From NCBI RefSeq assembly GCF_014192105.1, contig NZ_JACHXK010000005.1, positions 188,804-252,803 of the forward strand: DNA of 64,000 nucleotides, in the 5' to 3' direction. Of the stretch, positions 25,438 through 33,297 are shown in pieces. Origin of the DNA: Paenibacillus phyllosphaerae (lineage in GTDB: Bacteria > Bacillota > Bacilli > Paenibacillales > Paenibacillaceae). The notes beneath the pieces were generated by a model, which saw nothing but the letters and a program-made list of their open reading frames with translations, ran no database searches and was not told the DNA's origin. The first letter of the stretch is position 1, and each line of letters opens with the position of its first letter. The position numbers were made by a program, and so were the translations under genes.

Positions 25438-26607
25438 GTGAAAGTATTCTGTCTGGGCGGCGCAGGCCGGATTTGCCGGGAGGCCGTGCTCGATTTGGTG
25501 CAGCATTCGTCTTTCGAACGGATTACGATCGGCGATTACAATCTGGAGGAAGCGCAGCGGGTGGCGGGCGAGCTGAACGATCCGCGGGTTGACGTGGTGC
25601 AGGTGAATGTCAAGGATCACGATGATACGGTGGCCAAGCTGCGCGGCTACGATATCGTCATGGACGGCACGACGATTACGCTGAACGGACTCTCGACCGC
25701 CTGCATCGCCGAGGCCGGCTGCCACGGCATTAATCTGAACGGCTTCGGCGACGAGGATGCCAGCCGCGAGGGCTTCGTCCGCTATGGGCGCACCTGCCTG
25801 CCGGGCTTCGGGATGACGCCGGGCGTCACGCAGATGATGGCCATGCATGCGGCGAACCGGCTCGATGAGGTATACGAGGTGCGCGTCAGCCACGGCTCCT
25901 ACCGGCCGATCGCCTTCTCGAAGTCGATCGCGGAGACGACCACGTACGAGTATGACCCGCATCTTCCGGGACGCGTCGTCTACGAGAATGGGGCATTCAT
26001 TCAGGTGCCCCCATTCGCCCGTCCGCGGGAGATCGAGCTGCCAGAACCTTACGGGACGGCCGTTCAATACATTATTCCGCATGCCGAGACCCGCACGCTG
26101 GCGGCCGCGCTGCAGCCCAAAGGCGTCCGTCTGATCGAAGTGCGCGGCACTTGGCCCCAGCCGAACATGCGCCTTGTCCGGGCGCTGTACGAATACGGAT
26201 TCATGCGCAACGACCCGATTGTGGTCGGCGGGACGAAGATCGGCATTATGGACGCGATCGGCGCTTATCTGTGCGAAGCCCCCGAAGGCAGCACGACGGA
26301 GCTGTACGGCTACGCGCTCCATGTCGAGGTAACGGGAATGAAGGACGGCCAGCGCAAGCGGCATGTGCTGACGCACACGCATCCGCGTTCGGACGGCTCG
26401 GTAGCTGGCTGGGAAGACTTGCGCGCCTACACGCGCAATGTCGGCATACCGCTTGCGATCGCGACCGAGCTGATCGCGAAGGGCCATACGCTGTGCAAGG
26501 AGCGGCCGGGCATCGTGACGCCGGAGGAGGCTTTTGCTCCCGAGGTTATTTTCGAAGAGCTGCGCAAACGGGACATTCATATTCACGAAACGGTCGACAC
26601 GATATAA
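25438..26607 (+). CDS. Saccharopine dehydrogenase-like NAD(P)-dependent oxidoreductase (389 aa)
   Basis: An N-terminal Rossmann segment (KVFCLGGAGRICREAVLDLV) is followed by the saccharopine-dehydrogenase-like catalytic region, with FGMTPGVTQMMAMHAANRL typical of the family. The family oxidises or reduces secondary amines linking two amino acids. The substrate is unknown. It lies 61 nt downstream of phnW inside the phosphonate cluster, so it may handle an N-substituted aminophosphonate or an imine (inference). ATGATGGAGG precedes the start; the initiator appears to be GTG at 25438. Confidence 0.82.
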   Translation: MKVFCLGGAGRICREAVLDLVQHSSFERITIGDYNLEEAQRVAGELNDPRVDVVQVNVKDHDDTVAKLRGYDIVMDGTTITLNGLSTACIAEAGCHGINLNGFGDEDASREGFVRYGRTCLPGFGMTPGVTQMMAMHAANRLDEVYEVRVSHGSYRPIAFSKSIAETTTYEYDPHLPGRVVYENGAFIQVPPFARPREIELPEPYGTAVQYIIPHAETRTLAAALQPKGVRLIEVRGTWPQPNMRLVRALYEYGFMRNDPIVVGGTKIGIMDAIGAYLCEAPEGSTTELYGYALHVEVTGMKDGQRKRHVLTHTHPRSDGSVAGWEDLRAYTRNVGIPLAIATELIAKGHTLCKERPGIVTPEEAFAPEVIFEELRKRDIHIHETVDTI

Positions 26608-26681
26608 TAGGGTGAAATGAGAGAATTGATGACCGCTCTACTTGACGGCATAATTAATTCCGAGAAACAGGAGAGAAACCG

Positions 26682-27467
26682 ATGTCGCTTGCCGGAGAAG
26701 AACGTAAACAGACGATATTAGATATGTTGCAGCTGCAGGGCAAAGTACGCACGCCCGAGCTGGTCGCAAGGCTCGACGTCTCCTCGGAGACGGTCCGGCG
26801 CTACTTGGAAGAGCTCGAGATGGAGAAGAAGCTGAAGCGCGTCTACGGCGGCGCGGTCAAGATCAACGTCGAGCGCGAAGAGCCCGCCTACGTGCAGCGC
26901 GAGGTGCTGCAGGCGGAGGAGAAGAAGCGGATCGGCCGGGCTGCGGCATCGCTCATCCAAGACCAGGACGTCATCGTCATCGATGACGGAACCACGACGC
27001 TCCAGATGATCGACAGCCTCGTCCTGCGCAAGCAGCTCACCGTGCTCGTCACTTCCGTCCATACGCTGAATTTGCTCATGGGCTACAAGAACCGCGGCGT
27101 CTTCGACGGCGAGCTCGTCCTGATCGGCGGCCGCGTCAATACGAAGCATTACCGTACCTCCGGTTCGCTTGCGATGCATTTCATGAACAACTTTTATGTG
27201 GACAAAGCCTTCATCGTCGCCGACGGCCTGCAGATCGACACCGGCGTGACCGCTTATGAAGACGAGAGGGCCATGCTCTCCCGCATGTTCATGAAGCAGG
27301 CCAAGCAGTCGATCGTACTCGCCGACCATACGAAGATCGGCACGACCCACTATTGCAAAATCGCCGACCTCGAGGAGATGGACATCGTCATCAGCGACAT
27401 CGCCCCGCCCCGGGAGTGGCAAGCCCGTCTGCAAGAGAAAGATATTCATTGGCTCATCGCGGAATAA
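26682..27467 (+). CDS. DeoR-family transcriptional regulator (261 aa)
   Basis: The N-terminal DeoR HTH is RKQTILDMLQLQGKVRTPEL with VSSETVRRYLEELEMEKKLK. The C-terminal sugar-phosphate-isomerase-like sensor contains VIDDGTTTLQMID and LIGGRVNTKHYRTSG. DeoR members usually bind a phosphorylated intermediate; here a phosphonate or aldehyde pathway intermediate is plausible from its position between the catabolic genes and the binding-protein gene. An AGGAGAG lies upstream of the ATG. A terminator follows. Confidence 0.88.
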   Translation: MSLAGEERKQTILDMLQLQGKVRTPELVARLDVSSETVRRYLEELEMEKKLKRVYGGAVKINVEREEPAYVQREVLQAEEKKRIGRAAASLIQDQDVIVIDDGTTTLQMIDSLVLRKQLTVLVTSVHTLNLLMGYKNRGVFDGELVLIGGRVNTKHYRTSGSLAMHFMNNFYVDKAFIVADGLQIDTGVTAYEDERAMLSRMFMKQAKQSIVLADHTKIGTTHYCKIADLEEMDIVISDIAPPREWQARLQEKDIHWLIAE

Positions 27468-27486
27468 TGCTTCATTCGTTTCATTG

Positions 27487-27532
27487 GCCAGCTTTTTGTT
27501 CCTTGGATCTAAGGACAGGAGGCTGGCTTTTT
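27487..27532 (+). terminator. Terminator after the deoR gene
   Basis: GCCAGC and GCTGGC arms, inner CCTT/AAGG, then five T residues. It separates the phnS-like gene from the rest of the cluster, as a full stop or an attenuator. Confidence 0.55.
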
Positions 27533-27666
27533 CATGCGTTGAAAGCATACAAATCCAACAAAACACAAAAGAAAACAATACCTTTACTTGTAATTTACGC
27601 TCGTTTAAAGAACCAACCTTATACTTAATCTTGTGTACAACACTATCCCAAGGGGAGTCGAAATCG

Positions 27667-28782
27667 ATGAAAAAACGCAGTTTAACCCTCATTCTGCTGT
27701 GCGCGGTGCTGATGATTCTGTCCGCCTGCGGCAGCGCCAACGGAAGCGGCGAGAACACATCCAATGCGAATACAGAAAACCAAGCAAACGCAACTACAGC
27801 CGCAACCGACGGGTCAGAAGCGGACAACAAGGAGCTGACGATCTACACGGCGCTCGAGGACGATCAGATCGAAGCCTACCTCGCGACCTGGAAAGCCAAG
27901 TACCCGGATGTGAAGCTGAACATCGTCCGCGACTCCACTGGCATTATTACGGCCAAGCTGCTCGCAGAGAAGGACAATCCGGTCGCGGACGTCGTATGGG
28001 GCACTGCCGCAACGAGCCTGCTCGTACTCGATCAGAACGGCATGATCGAGCCTTACTCTCCTGCCGGCCTCGAACGCGTCGATGCCAAGTTCAAGGACAG
28101 CGCCGAGCCTGCGCATTGGGTAGGCATTGATGCATGGGAGACGGCGATCGCCGTGAATACGGTCGAGCTCGAGAAGAAAGGCCTCGCCATTCCGCGTACC
28201 TATGAGGATCTGCTTAAGCCAGAGTACAAAGGGCTCATCACCATGCCTAACCCAGCCTCCTCCGGCACAGGCTTCCTGACGGTCTCCGGCCTTCTTCAGC
28301 TCAAAGGCGCCGATGCGGCATGGAGTTATCTCGATAAGCTGCATGAGAATATCGGACTGTACACCCATTCCGGCTCCAAACCTGCGAAGATGGCTGGCAC
28401 GGGCGAATATCCGATCGGCATCTCCTTCGGCTACCGCGCGATTACGGAGAAGAACGGCGGTTCCCCAGTTGAAGTCGTCTTCCCTGCAGAAGGCTCCGGC
28501 TGGGACGTCGAGGCCAATGCGCTGGTGAAAAAAGCTTCGATTAAGCAAGTGGCGAAGGACTTCCTGGATTGGGCGATTACCGACGACGCCATGAAGGAGT
28601 ATAACAAGAACTACGCCATCGTAGCCGTCAATGCAAGCGAAGGCGCTATTCCGGAAGGTTACGCCAAGAATCCGCTGGAACAGCTGATCGACTATGATCT
28701 GCAGCAGGCCGCCAAAGACCGCGACGGCATTCTGGCCGAGTGGACCAAACGTTACGACGGCAAGAGCGAGCCGAAGTCGTAA
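27667..28782 (+). CDS. phnS: ABC transporter substrate-binding lipoprotein, 2-aminoethylphosphonate type (371 aa)
   Basis: Lipoprotein signal MKKRSLTLILLCAVLMILSA with lipobox LSAC, then a Ser/Thr/Asn-rich linker and an iron/phosphonate-type periplasmic-binding fold (ELTIYTALEDDQIEAYLATW, NPASSGTGFLTVSGLLQ, ISFGYRAITEKNGG). It probably delivers 2-aminoethylphosphonate to the phnT/permease pair. The start at 27667 fits the signal peptide; AGGGGAG is upstream. Its location downstream of a terminator suggests a separate promoter, in line with high binding-protein demand. Confidence 0.85.
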   Translation: MKKRSLTLILLCAVLMILSACGSANGSGENTSNANTENQANATTAATDGSEADNKELTIYTALEDDQIEAYLATWKAKYPDVKLNIVRDSTGIITAKLLAEKDNPVADVVWGTAATSLLVLDQNGMIEPYSPAGLERVDAKFKDSAEPAHWVGIDAWETAIAVNTVELEKKGLAIPRTYEDLLKPEYKGLITMPNPASSGTGFLTVSGLLQLKGADAAWSYLDKLHENIGLYTHSGSKPAKMAGTGEYPIGISFGYRAITEKNGGSPVEVVFPAEGSGWDVEANALVKKASIKQVAKDFLDWAITDDAMKEYNKNYAIVAVNASEGAIPEGYAKNPLEQLIDYDLQQAAKDRDGILAEWTKRYDGKSEPKS

Positions 28783-28839
28783 GCCGCACCAACCGCCATT
28801 CGCCTACATAGCATAAGGGGAGCAAACCAACTTTCGTCT

Positions 28840-29220
28840 ATGGCAGGTGCAGATGTGAACGACTATCGCTTACCCTACTGCTATCCTTATCCGACTTACC
28901 CGTATTATTACGCGCAGCCGGTCCATGCGGACTATCGGGAATTACCGCCGGTCGATACGAAAATATTCGAAAAATCGGTGCATAGCTTCCCCCGGCTGAT
29001 GCAGGACGGGACCAAGCTGCTGCAGAAGCTTGGCGAGCCTGCCTTTGCCTATCAGCTGATGGTGGCCTCGCAGGCCAGCCAGCAAGACAAGGTCAACGCC
29101 ATGCTGCACACGGTCGGCACGTCGCAGCCGATCAAGACGCACTATACGCCCTCCGGCGTCACCTTCACGCTCGAGTCGGATGGCTGTGCGCTGCATATGG
29201 CGCTGCGCTGGGGCGATTAA
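28840..29220 (+). CDS. Small Tyr/Pro-rich protein (126 aa), possibly YuzC-like
   Basis: The N terminus is rich in Tyr and Pro (YPYPTYPYYYAQP), followed by a conserved-looking body (VDTKIFEKSVHSFPRLMQDG, LMVASQASQQDKVNAMLHTV, YTPSGVTFTLES). It resembles small Bacillus proteins of the YuzC kind linked to spores, from memory only. No signal peptide or membrane helix. AAGGGGAG is 19 nt before the ATG, so the GTG at 28855 may be the true start. It ends at a strong terminator. Confidence 0.7.
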   Translation: MAGADVNDYRLPYCYPYPTYPYYYAQPVHADYRELPPVDTKIFEKSVHSFPRLMQDGTKLLQKLGEPAFAYQLMVASQASQQDKVNAMLHTVGTSQPIKTHYTPSGVTFTLESDGCALHMALRWGD

Positions 29221-29225
29221 CGAGC

Positions 29226-29260
29226 AAGAGCAGGTTCGTGCTTGAGACGAACCTGCTCTT
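29226..29260. terminator. Bidirectional terminator
   Basis: Perfect 14-bp stem AAGAGCAGGTTCGT / ACGAACCTGCTCTT with a 7-nt loop, between converging genes. Confidence 0.92.
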
Positions 29261-29268
29261 CTTCTTTG

Positions 29269-29811
29269 TTATGGCCGGATAATCCGGATTTCATCGCCGG
29301 CGCGGATGATGCCCTCGCGCTCGATCGAACAGACAATGCCGCGTTTGCGCTTGGCGTTCGGCACGAATTTTTTAGCCAGACTCTCATCGCTGATCGCCGC
29401 CGCAATCTTCTTGCCCGGCAGGACGCAGGGCTCGTTCTCCCCTTCGCAGATAAGTCCGGTGCCGTCCGGGAACACCAGCCGCGTGCCGACCGGCAGCAGC
29501 GTCAGCCCTTGAATGCCGCTGACGAGCAGGTTCGCGCCGAGCCACTCCGGCTCGATCGCTTCGATGCCCATCCCCTGCGCGATTTCCTCGCATTCCTCTA
29601 CCGATATGATGCTGATCTGCCGACGGTTGGCGATCATCGTGCCTCTTTCATAGATCGACTGTCTGCTGTCTGCCGGCACGAGCAGTCCGTAATGGCGGTC
29701 GCCGGGAATTCCGGCCAGCTCCACCTCGATTTCCGGCACGCGGCGTGTGACGAAGTTCCCCTTCTCGTCCGCGATCAGAACCGCTTCCGTGGTTGCATGG
29801 AATGTACGCAA
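29269..29811 (-). CDS. MOSC domain protein (180 aa, TTG start)
   Basis: MOSC (molybdenum cofactor sulfurase C-terminal) fold: GIPGDRHYGLLVPAD, EWLGANLLVSGI and CEGENEPCVLPGKKI with the conserved cysteine. Members of this stand-alone class relate to molybdenum-cofactor or reactive-sulfur/N-hydroxyl reductions; the function here is unassigned. The start is set at TTG 29811 because a perfect AAGGAGG lies 7 nt upstream; in-frame ATGs at 29853 and 29901 have no good ribosome site. Confidence 0.85.
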   Translation of the reverse strand: MRTFHATTEAVLIADEKGNFVTRRVPEIEVELAGIPGDRHYGLLVPADSRQSIYERGTMIANRRQISIISVEECEEIAQGMGIEAIEPEWLGANLLVSGIQGLTLLPVGTRLVFPDGTGLICEGENEPCVLPGKKIAAAISDESLAKKFVPNAKRKRGIVCSIEREGIIRAGDEIRIIRP

Positions 29812-29898
29812 GCCATCGCCTCCTTCATCGTATTCGTTTGTTCTATTGTACATGGCGGGAGACAGCTTCTCCAAATCCCTCCGTCCATCCTCTCTTAC

Positions 29899-29960
29899 CA
29901 AGGTGAAACGGCATTCTTATATTTCAAAATAGGCTTGGGCGTTGTTCTCCTTCGCGTAAC
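29899..29960. repeat. Partial family I repeat
   Basis: CAAGGTGAAACGGC followed by TTATATTTCAAAATAGG, matching the start and end of the copy at 31389 but lacking the middle. Confidence 0.45.
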
Positions 29961-30039
29961 CTTTTGCCCCGTTCATGCGTCGAAGAGGGTGCAAGCAAGA
30001 TTCACATCCTGCATCATCCAATCGCAAGGAGGCGAACTT

Positions 30040-30717
30040 ATGCTGAAATTATGGCGTATGAAAACGGTGGGCTTGACGGCCCTTGTGCTGCTTATGCTGG
30101 CAGCTGCCGGATGCAGCCCGGCACAAACGGCGGATAGCGATCAGCCCGGAACGAACCAAGGGAGCGCCGGCAATGGGGGCGACGATCCCGCTCCGAATCC
30201 TGATGAACCGTCAACTGGAGAGCCGCAGCCGGATCCTAAGCCGAATGATACCGATACGAATACCCCTCCGCAGAGCGGCGATAACGAGCAGCCCGAGCTT
30301 GCGCCGGGCGGGGAGCCTGCGGGAGAAGAACCGGCAGATAACGGGAAAGACCCGGACTCAGCGCCGGATGAAGCGCCTGCCCCGGTTGCCGAGAACGAGG
30401 CGTTCCGCATTTTCGAGCCTGCGGAGGGCACGACTATCGACTCGAATTTCGTCGTGAAAGGGCAGGCCCGCGTGTTCGAAGCGGCGTTCAGTTACACCTT
30501 CGAGGATGGCCACGAGATGCTGGACGAAGGGCATGTGATGGCCAGCGTCGGCGCGCCGGAATGGGGCGATTTTGAGTTCACGGTCGATGTCTCCGGCGCA
30601 TCCAGCAACACCGGCACGCTGACCATCTATGAGATCAGCGCCAAAGACGGGAGTAAGGTCCACCAACTGACCACGACGGTCACCTTGGACGCCAAGCTGT
30701 TGCAGCCCGCCCCGTAA
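30040..30717 (+). CDS. Gmad2-domain lipoprotein (225 aa)
   Basis: Lipoprotein signal with lipobox LAAAGC, a long Pro/Asp/Glu/Gly-rich linker (about 30-130), then a C-terminal immunoglobulin-like Gmad2 domain (FRIFEPAEGTTIDSNFVVKG, GHVMASVGAPEWGDFEFTVD). Gmad2 occurs in spore-germination-related and other surface proteins. AAGGAGG lies 7-8 nt before the ATG at 30040. It probably sits on the outer face of the membrane; the linker would span the wall (inference). Confidence 0.88.
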   Translation: MLKLWRMKTVGLTALVLLMLAAAGCSPAQTADSDQPGTNQGSAGNGGDDPAPNPDEPSTGEPQPDPKPNDTDTNTPPQSGDNEQPELAPGGEPAGEEPADNGKDPDSAPDEAPAPVAENEAFRIFEPAEGTTIDSNFVVKGQARVFEAAFSYTFEDGHEMLDEGHVMASVGAPEWGDFEFTVDVSGASSNTGTLTIYEISAKDGSKVHQLTTTVTLDAKLLQPAP

Positions 30718-30731
30718 CAAGCGCGTTCAAC

Positions 30732-30773
30732 GACCAAGAAGCGGCGGATCATGAGGATCCCCGCTTCTTGGTC
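30732..30773. terminator. Bidirectional terminator
   Basis: GACCAAGAAGCGG and CCGCTTCTTGGTC arms with inner GGATC/GGATCC pairing. Confidence 0.88.
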
Positions 30774-30803
30774 TTCCATACTATGTGTCCGCAACTTCAG
30801 CTT

Positions 30804-31256
30804 CTACACGGTCTGCAGCAGATGGCTGACGAAGGTGCGTCCGAATGTACGCAGCTCCTCTTTCTCCTTCTCGGAAGGATTCAGCTCGATCTTCATGCCC
30901 TCAAGCACATTCTCACTGCCCCGCTCAGCCAGCTTCGCCAGCAGAATATCGACGGCTACGCCGTATTGGGTGTAGCCGGAGTCCGCTGATCCGAATACCG
31001 CCGACTTGCGGCCGCTTAGGTCCAGCGCATCCATCTCGGCATAATAATCCAGGAATTCATCCGGCAGCTCGCCGTCGCCCCACGTGTAAGCGCCGAGCAA
31101 GATTCCATCGTAATCGGCCAGATCGGCGGCTTTGGCGTCTAGTACATCCACAACCTTAGGTTCGATGCCAGCCTCTCGAACGCCGGCAGCTATGGCATCG
31201 GCCATCTCTTCTGTATTGCCCGTCATGCTAGCGAAAACGATAATGATGTTCGCCAT
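30804..31256 (-). CDS. Flavodoxin (150 aa)
   Basis: Short-chain flavodoxin. FMN phosphate loop ASMTGNTEEMADAI, then LLGAYTWGDGELPDEFLDYY (first Trp/Tyr loop) and FGSADSGYTQYGVAVD (second loop). An electron carrier replacing ferredoxin. A Fur box lies 85 nt upstream of the start, so expression should rise on iron limitation. Confidence 0.95.
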   Translation of the reverse strand: MANIIIVFASMTGNTEEMADAIAAGVREAGIEPKVVDVLDAKAADLADYDGILLGAYTWGDGELPDEFLDYYAEMDALDLSGRKSAVFGSADSGYTQYGVAVDILLAKLAERGSENVLEGMKIELNPSEKEKEELRTFGRTFVSHLLQTV

Positions 31257-31340
31257 TGACTCTCCACTCCTATCCTTGTGCTGGCGTCGTACTACAGGTA
31301 CCTATCCACATACTGGTTTTCTCTCTTGGGTTATTGTAAT

Positions 31341-31355
31341 TGATAACGATTATCA
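31341..31355. promoter_or_regulatory. Fur box of the flavodoxin gene
   Basis: TGATAACGATTATCA, one mismatch to TGATAATnATTATCA, 85-99 nt upstream of the flavodoxin start. Confidence 0.85.
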
Positions 31356-31388
31356 TTGTCAACAAGGCGGAGGCCTGAAAATCGTACG

Positions 31389-31490
31389 AAGCAAGGTGAA
31401 CCGGCTGACGCCCTCTTTGAAGGCGCAGTGCGTTTCATTCCGGAGAAATAGAGGGTCATTTATAATCGTGAACTTTGTAAATCCCTATAT
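31389..31490. repeat. Family I interspersed repeat, single copy
   Basis: AAGGTGAACCGGCTGACGCC, GCGTTTCATTCC and CATTTATAAT align to the 100-bp array at 1-470 in the same order and spacing. Confidence 0.7.
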
Positions 31491-31496
31491 TTCAAA

Positions 31497-31529
31497 AATC
31501 CCTATCCGCGCCATGCGCGAATAGGGATT
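31497..31529 (-). terminator. glgC terminator
   Basis: AATCCCTAT / ATAGGGATT arms with inner CGCG/CGCG; five T residues follow on the minus strand. Confidence 0.85.
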
Positions 31530-31565
31530 GCTCACTTGTATGAATCGTTATGCAGCTATGACTTG

Positions 31566-32798
31566 TTATGCTTTATCGAAAGCGATCGGCGCTTTCTGAT
31601 AGACCTCGCTCTCGCTGAATACCGAACGCGGCAGCAGAAGCGGCCACTTCGAATACAGCGGGTTGCCCGCCACGCGCTCGCCTGCGCCGATCACGACGAT
31701 CTCGCCGTCCGTGCTTCCCAGCACCGCACCGTCCTCGATGACCGCGCCTTCGCCGATAATGACGCGAGTAAGTCGTGCCTGACGGCCGACTCTCGCCCCG
31801 GGCATAATGACGCTCTCCCGAATTTCCGTGCCTCGTCCGACTGCCACACCGCCGAAAATAACCGAACGTTCGATGTCGCCCTCTATGGAGCTTCCCTCAT
31901 GGATATAAGAGTCCAGCACATCTGAACGCGGACTTACATAGGAGCGGAACGATTGCTTGCGTTCCTTCGTAATGAGCGGCCATGTTCCCGTGGAATCGGT
32001 ATTCTCCATCTCGCCGCTTAGCATGTCCATATGCGCCTCCCACAAGCTTTCCACCGTGCCGACGTCCCGCCAGTAGCCTTCGAACGGATGCGCCGTCAGA
32101 TTATCGCCGGCACGCAGCATACGGGGGATGATATCTTTGCCGAAGTCATGGCTCGAGGAAGGATCCTCGCAATCGGCCAACAGCGCCTCGCGCAGATCGG
32201 CCCAGCGGAACATGTAGATGCCCATCGAGGCGAGATTGCTCTCCGCCTTGGCCGGCTTCTCGACGAACGACGTGATGCGGCCCGCTTCATCGGTATTCAT
32301 GATGCCGAACCGGCTTGTCTCCTTCCACGGCACGCGTTTGACCGCGATCGTCGCCGACGCTCCGGACGCCTTATGCGTGTCCATCAGCTTGCTGTAATCC
32401 ATTTGATAAATATGGTCGCCGGACAGGACAAGCACATGCTCCGGGCTGCACTCGTCGATGAAGTCGATGTTCTGGCAGATCGCGTCCGCCGTTCCGATAT
32501 AGCCTTGCGAGCCCAGCCGCTGCGACGGCAGCAGCGTAATCTCGCTCTCCTTGCTGGCGCAAGCTTGGCGCCATACGCCGCCGTCTCCGATATGGGCGTG
32601 CAAGGATTCCGCTTTATATTGAGTCAGGACACCGATGGTCGAGATGCCCGAATTGATGCAGTTGCTAAGTGTATAGTCAATGATGCGGCATCGCCCACCG
32701 AACGGTACGGCCGGTTTAGCTAGATGTGTCGTAAGCGGAGCAAGCCTGCGGCCTTCACCTCCGGCTAGCAGCATGGCGATGCATTCGTTCGTGTTCAT
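31566..32798 (-). CDS. glgC: Glucose-1-phosphate adenylyltransferase (410 aa)
   Basis: Makes ADP-glucose for glycogen. [20 protein letters not shown] is the nucleotide loop; GSADAICQN-type motif appears as [31 protein letters not shown] and [20 protein letters not shown] follow, then a left-handed beta-helix C terminus. TAGGAGG precedes the ATG. No glgD, glgA, glgB or glgP is adjacent, unlike the usual glg operon. A GH13 alpha-glucan hydrolase follows upstream on the same strand. Confidence 0.93.
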   Translation of the reverse strand: MNTNECIAMLLAGGEGRRLAPLTTHLAKPAVPFGGRCRIIDYTLSNCINSGISTIGVLTQYKAESLHAHIGDGGVWRQACASKESEITLLPSQRLGSQGYIGTADAICQNIDFIDECSPEHVLVLSGDHIYQMDYSKLMDTHKASGASATIAVKRVPWKETSRFGIMNTDEAGRITSFVEKPAKAESNLASMGIYMFRWADLREALLADCEDPSSSHDFGKDIIPRMLRAGDNLTAHPFEGYWRDVGTVESLWEAHMDMLSGEMENTDSTGTWPLITKERKQSFRSYVSPRSDVLDSYIHEGSSIEGDIERSVIFGGVAVGRGTEIRESVIMPGARVGRQARLTRVIIGEGAVIEDGAVLGSTDGEIVVIGAGERVAGNPLYSKWPLLLPRSVFSESEVYQKAPIAFDKA

Positions 32799-33248
32799 GT
32801 CACGATACCTCCTAGGCGATATTTGGTATAACGTTTATACACCTTGTCCCAGGCGGTTGAAACCGTGATTCGGCTGCTTTAATTCTATGAAAAATTTCAT
32901 TTATTACACCTTCGTGTCGGGCGATTCAAAGGGATGATAATGTGGTAATATTAGCGCCTCGCCCCTTCCCCCTCCGATAATCGGCGTGACTCGGAACGCG
33001 GCCGTCTTCGATCTGTCCTTTCGAGGGTGGCGCGCAATTGTCCTTGCGGATTGGGTAACTGACCATGCCGCTCGGACAAAGCTCTGGCTTCGAGCTTCGT
33101 TCGCTACTTTGTTGCCTTGGGCAGCAGACCTGCATGGCTCGGACGCTTGAAAACATCACGCGTGCTGACCCTCGCTTGACGTCCACTTTGTGGACACGCT
33201 TGCCTCCTTCCTTGCTCCCTTCTTCGAAGGCAACACCATCAACAAAAA
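32799..33248. other. Intergenic region between glgC and GH13 gene
   Basis: It holds the glgC promoter with an imperfect inverted repeat GTATAACGTTTATAC (about 32826-32840), and a family II repeat. Confidence 0.5.
32946..33205. repeat. Family II interspersed repeat, copy 1
   Basis: Shares with copies at 43.8 and 46.3 kb, in the same order: CCCCTTCCCCCTCC, CGCGGCCGTCTTCGAT, TGTCCTTTCG, TTGTCC/GGACAAAGC, GAGCTTCGTTCGC, GCCTTGG and the tail CGCTTGACGTCCACTTTGTG, which contains the palindrome GTCCACTTTGTGGAC. No convincing ORF. Confidence 0.85.
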
Positions 33249-33279
33249 AGCCCTGCATCTCCTTCGGAGGCACAGGGCT
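33249..33279 (-). terminator. Terminator of the GH13 gene
   Basis: AGCCCTG / CAGGGCT arms with inner CTCC-TTCG-GGAG (stable UUCG-type loop) and a T run on the minus strand. Confidence 0.85.
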
Positions 33280-33297
33280 GAACGATTGTTTTTTTGT

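Larger units (their letters stand above)
31257..31565. other. Intergenic region between flavodoxin and glgC
   Basis: It contains the flavodoxin promoter side, a Fur box, one family I repeat and the glgC terminator. No gene was seen. Confidence 0.7.
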
